NCBI RefSeq assembly: GCF_038806765.1
Contig: NZ_CP152389.1
Coordinates: 3,906,001-3,970,000 of the forward strand
Reading direction: 5' to 3'
DNA length: 64,000 nucleotides
From: Mucilaginibacter sp. CSA2-8R
GTDB lineage: Bacteria > Bacteroidota > Bacteroidia > Sphingobacteriales > Sphingobacteriaceae
The position numbers and the translations under genes are program-made. Shown in pieces: positions 63,326-64,000 of the stretch; positions within the stretch are counted from its first letter, which is position 1; every line of letters starts with the position of its first letter. The notes beneath the pieces were generated by a model, which was not told the origin of the DNA, searched no databases, and worked only from the letters and a program-made list of their open reading frames with translations.

Positions 63326-64000
63326 TTAATAGCCAGGATTTTGTGTAAGTGCTGGGTTTTGTTGGCGTTGCACATCGGGTATCGGGAACAATAAAGAGCG
63401 TGTCGCATTCCACGTAGATGGCTTTAATCTGCTTAAAACAGCATTTGCCTGACCGGTTCTAAGCAAATCAAACCAACGATGCCCGTACTCACCAAATAAC
63501 TCTACCTTACGTTCCTGTGCTGCAGCATTTAACAAAGCCGTTGAGGTGGCACTATTGCCAGCACTTAAATTGGGCAAACCTGCACGGTTCCGTATAACAT
63601 TAATATCTGCCACAGCGCCCGATAAATTACCGGTTTGCGCACGGGCCTCGGCCCTTATCAAATACTGCTCGGCCAGGCGTAACACTACGTTAAACTCATT
63701 ACCCGCCCCGGCGGTAGCTGCCGTATAAACTTTGTACTTATTGATACGATAAAACTTAGAACTGCTGGTGGCCGAATCTACCCAGTTTGTTTTACGGTTA
63801 TCGCCGGCTTCAAAACTATTAGCAATGTTACTGGTAAGGGTGTATGTTGGTAAGGTGCCCGGAGTGGCCGTTGGTGATGTACGGTATGACTGTACAAAGC
63901 CGGAGAAGCCGTAAAATGTAGCAAATTGCAAAATGGTTTCGTTACTAGTGTTAATAAACACGTTAGGCGTAGTTGCCAAAGTGTAAGTACCCGAATTGAT
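63326..64000 (-). CDS. SusD/RagB-family lipoprotein, C-terminal part (cut by window edge)
   Basis: The frame is open to the window edge, so the N-terminus lies beyond it. About 224 residues are visible. SusD C-terminal markers: VVLRLAEQYLIRAEARAQTG, AVADINVIRNRAGLP, QERKVELFGEYGHRWFDLLR, and the end FPIPDVQRQQNPALTQNPGY. It implies a fourth SusC/SusD pair just outside the window, with the TlpA-like gene as its downstream partner. Confidence 0.93.
   Translation of the reverse strand: MNSGTYTLATTPNVFINTSNETILQFATFYGFSGFVQSYRTSPTATPGTLPTYTLTSNIANSFEAGDNRKTNWVDSATSSSKFYRINKYKVYTAATAGAGNEFNVVLRLAEQYLIRAEARAQTGNLSGAVADINVIRNRAGLPNLSAGNSATSTALLNAAAQERKVELFGEYGHRWFDLLRTGQANAVLSRLKPSTWNATRSLLFPIPDVQRQQNPALTQNPGY

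Noticed and set aside
1..64000. tRNA, rRNA, CRISPR arrays, insertion sequences or prophage genes
   Set aside because: None was recognised on either strand: no cloverleaf with CCA-type context, no regularly spaced repeats, and no transposase or phage motifs in any convincing frame.

Overview
The window looks like a chromosomal stretch of a Bacteroidota soil or plant-associated bacterium, most likely family Sphingobacteriaceae (Mucilaginibacter/Pedobacter-like). The support is three SusC/SusD pairs plus a fourth SusD fragment, FecR/ECF-sigma pairs, a hybrid-two-component-type sensor with beta-propeller repeats, many Tat- or lipoprotein-exported sugar enzymes, moderate G+C, TTTG-type promoter elements and little visible Shine-Dalgarno use. 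No tRNA, rRNA, CRISPR or insertion sequence was recognised.

Region 1 (1-9796, all minus strand) is an ECF sigma / FecR / STN-domain SusC / SusD locus, followed by a Calx-beta-like lipoprotein, a FAD-dependent oxidoreductase with a golvesin-like C-terminal domain, and the start of an SGNH hydrolase cut by the window edge. Region 2 (10409-21009) is a second such locus: FecR, SusC with STN domain and SusD on minus, with the ECF sigma gene and a GH130 mannosidase/phosphorylase-type enzyme on plus, and a Tat-exported Gfo/Idh/MocA oxidoreductase with an unusual leader.

Region 3 (21724-48631) is a larger carbohydrate-utilisation region around a sensor kinase and a separate AraC-type response regulator (33769-37745). 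It holds GH105, a glutaminase-A-like multidomain protein, Gfo/Idh/MocA, ApbE, SusD and an STN-less SusC, a DUF1080 / sugar-isomerase-like / Gfo trio resembling the 3-keto-glycoside pathway, two GH43 enzymes, a mutarotase, a clan GH-A hydrolase, a phosphodiesterase and an aldo/keto reductase. Five promoters here share a direct repeat TTGAGAC-N14-TTGAACA (half-sites 21 bp apart), with TTTG exactly 25 bp (26 in one case) downstream. I infer these are the binding sites of the local AraC-type regulator. The gene content suggests a pectic or arabinose-containing plant polysaccharide.

After a gene-poor 1.6 kb gap containing an orphan copy of the motif and a likely decayed gene, Region 4 (50221-60964) is a nitrate assimilation cluster: a rubredoxin-tailed siroheme-reductase-like protein, a one-piece nitrate reductase fused to a flavin reductase, a nitrate MFS transporter, NirD, NirB, uroporphyrinogen-III methyltransferase and a small overlapping gene. 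The transporter and nirB transcripts both carry the same leader architecture: a hairpin with loop GGTCGCAA(A)TT, an 11-nt spacer, and an identical 22-nt box. I know of no named element like it. Region 5 (61784-64000) has a TlpA-like thioredoxin with a helical N-terminal half and the C-terminal part of a fourth SusD. The two most novel-looking signals are the shared repeat/TTTG promoter architecture and the paired nitrate-cluster leaders.
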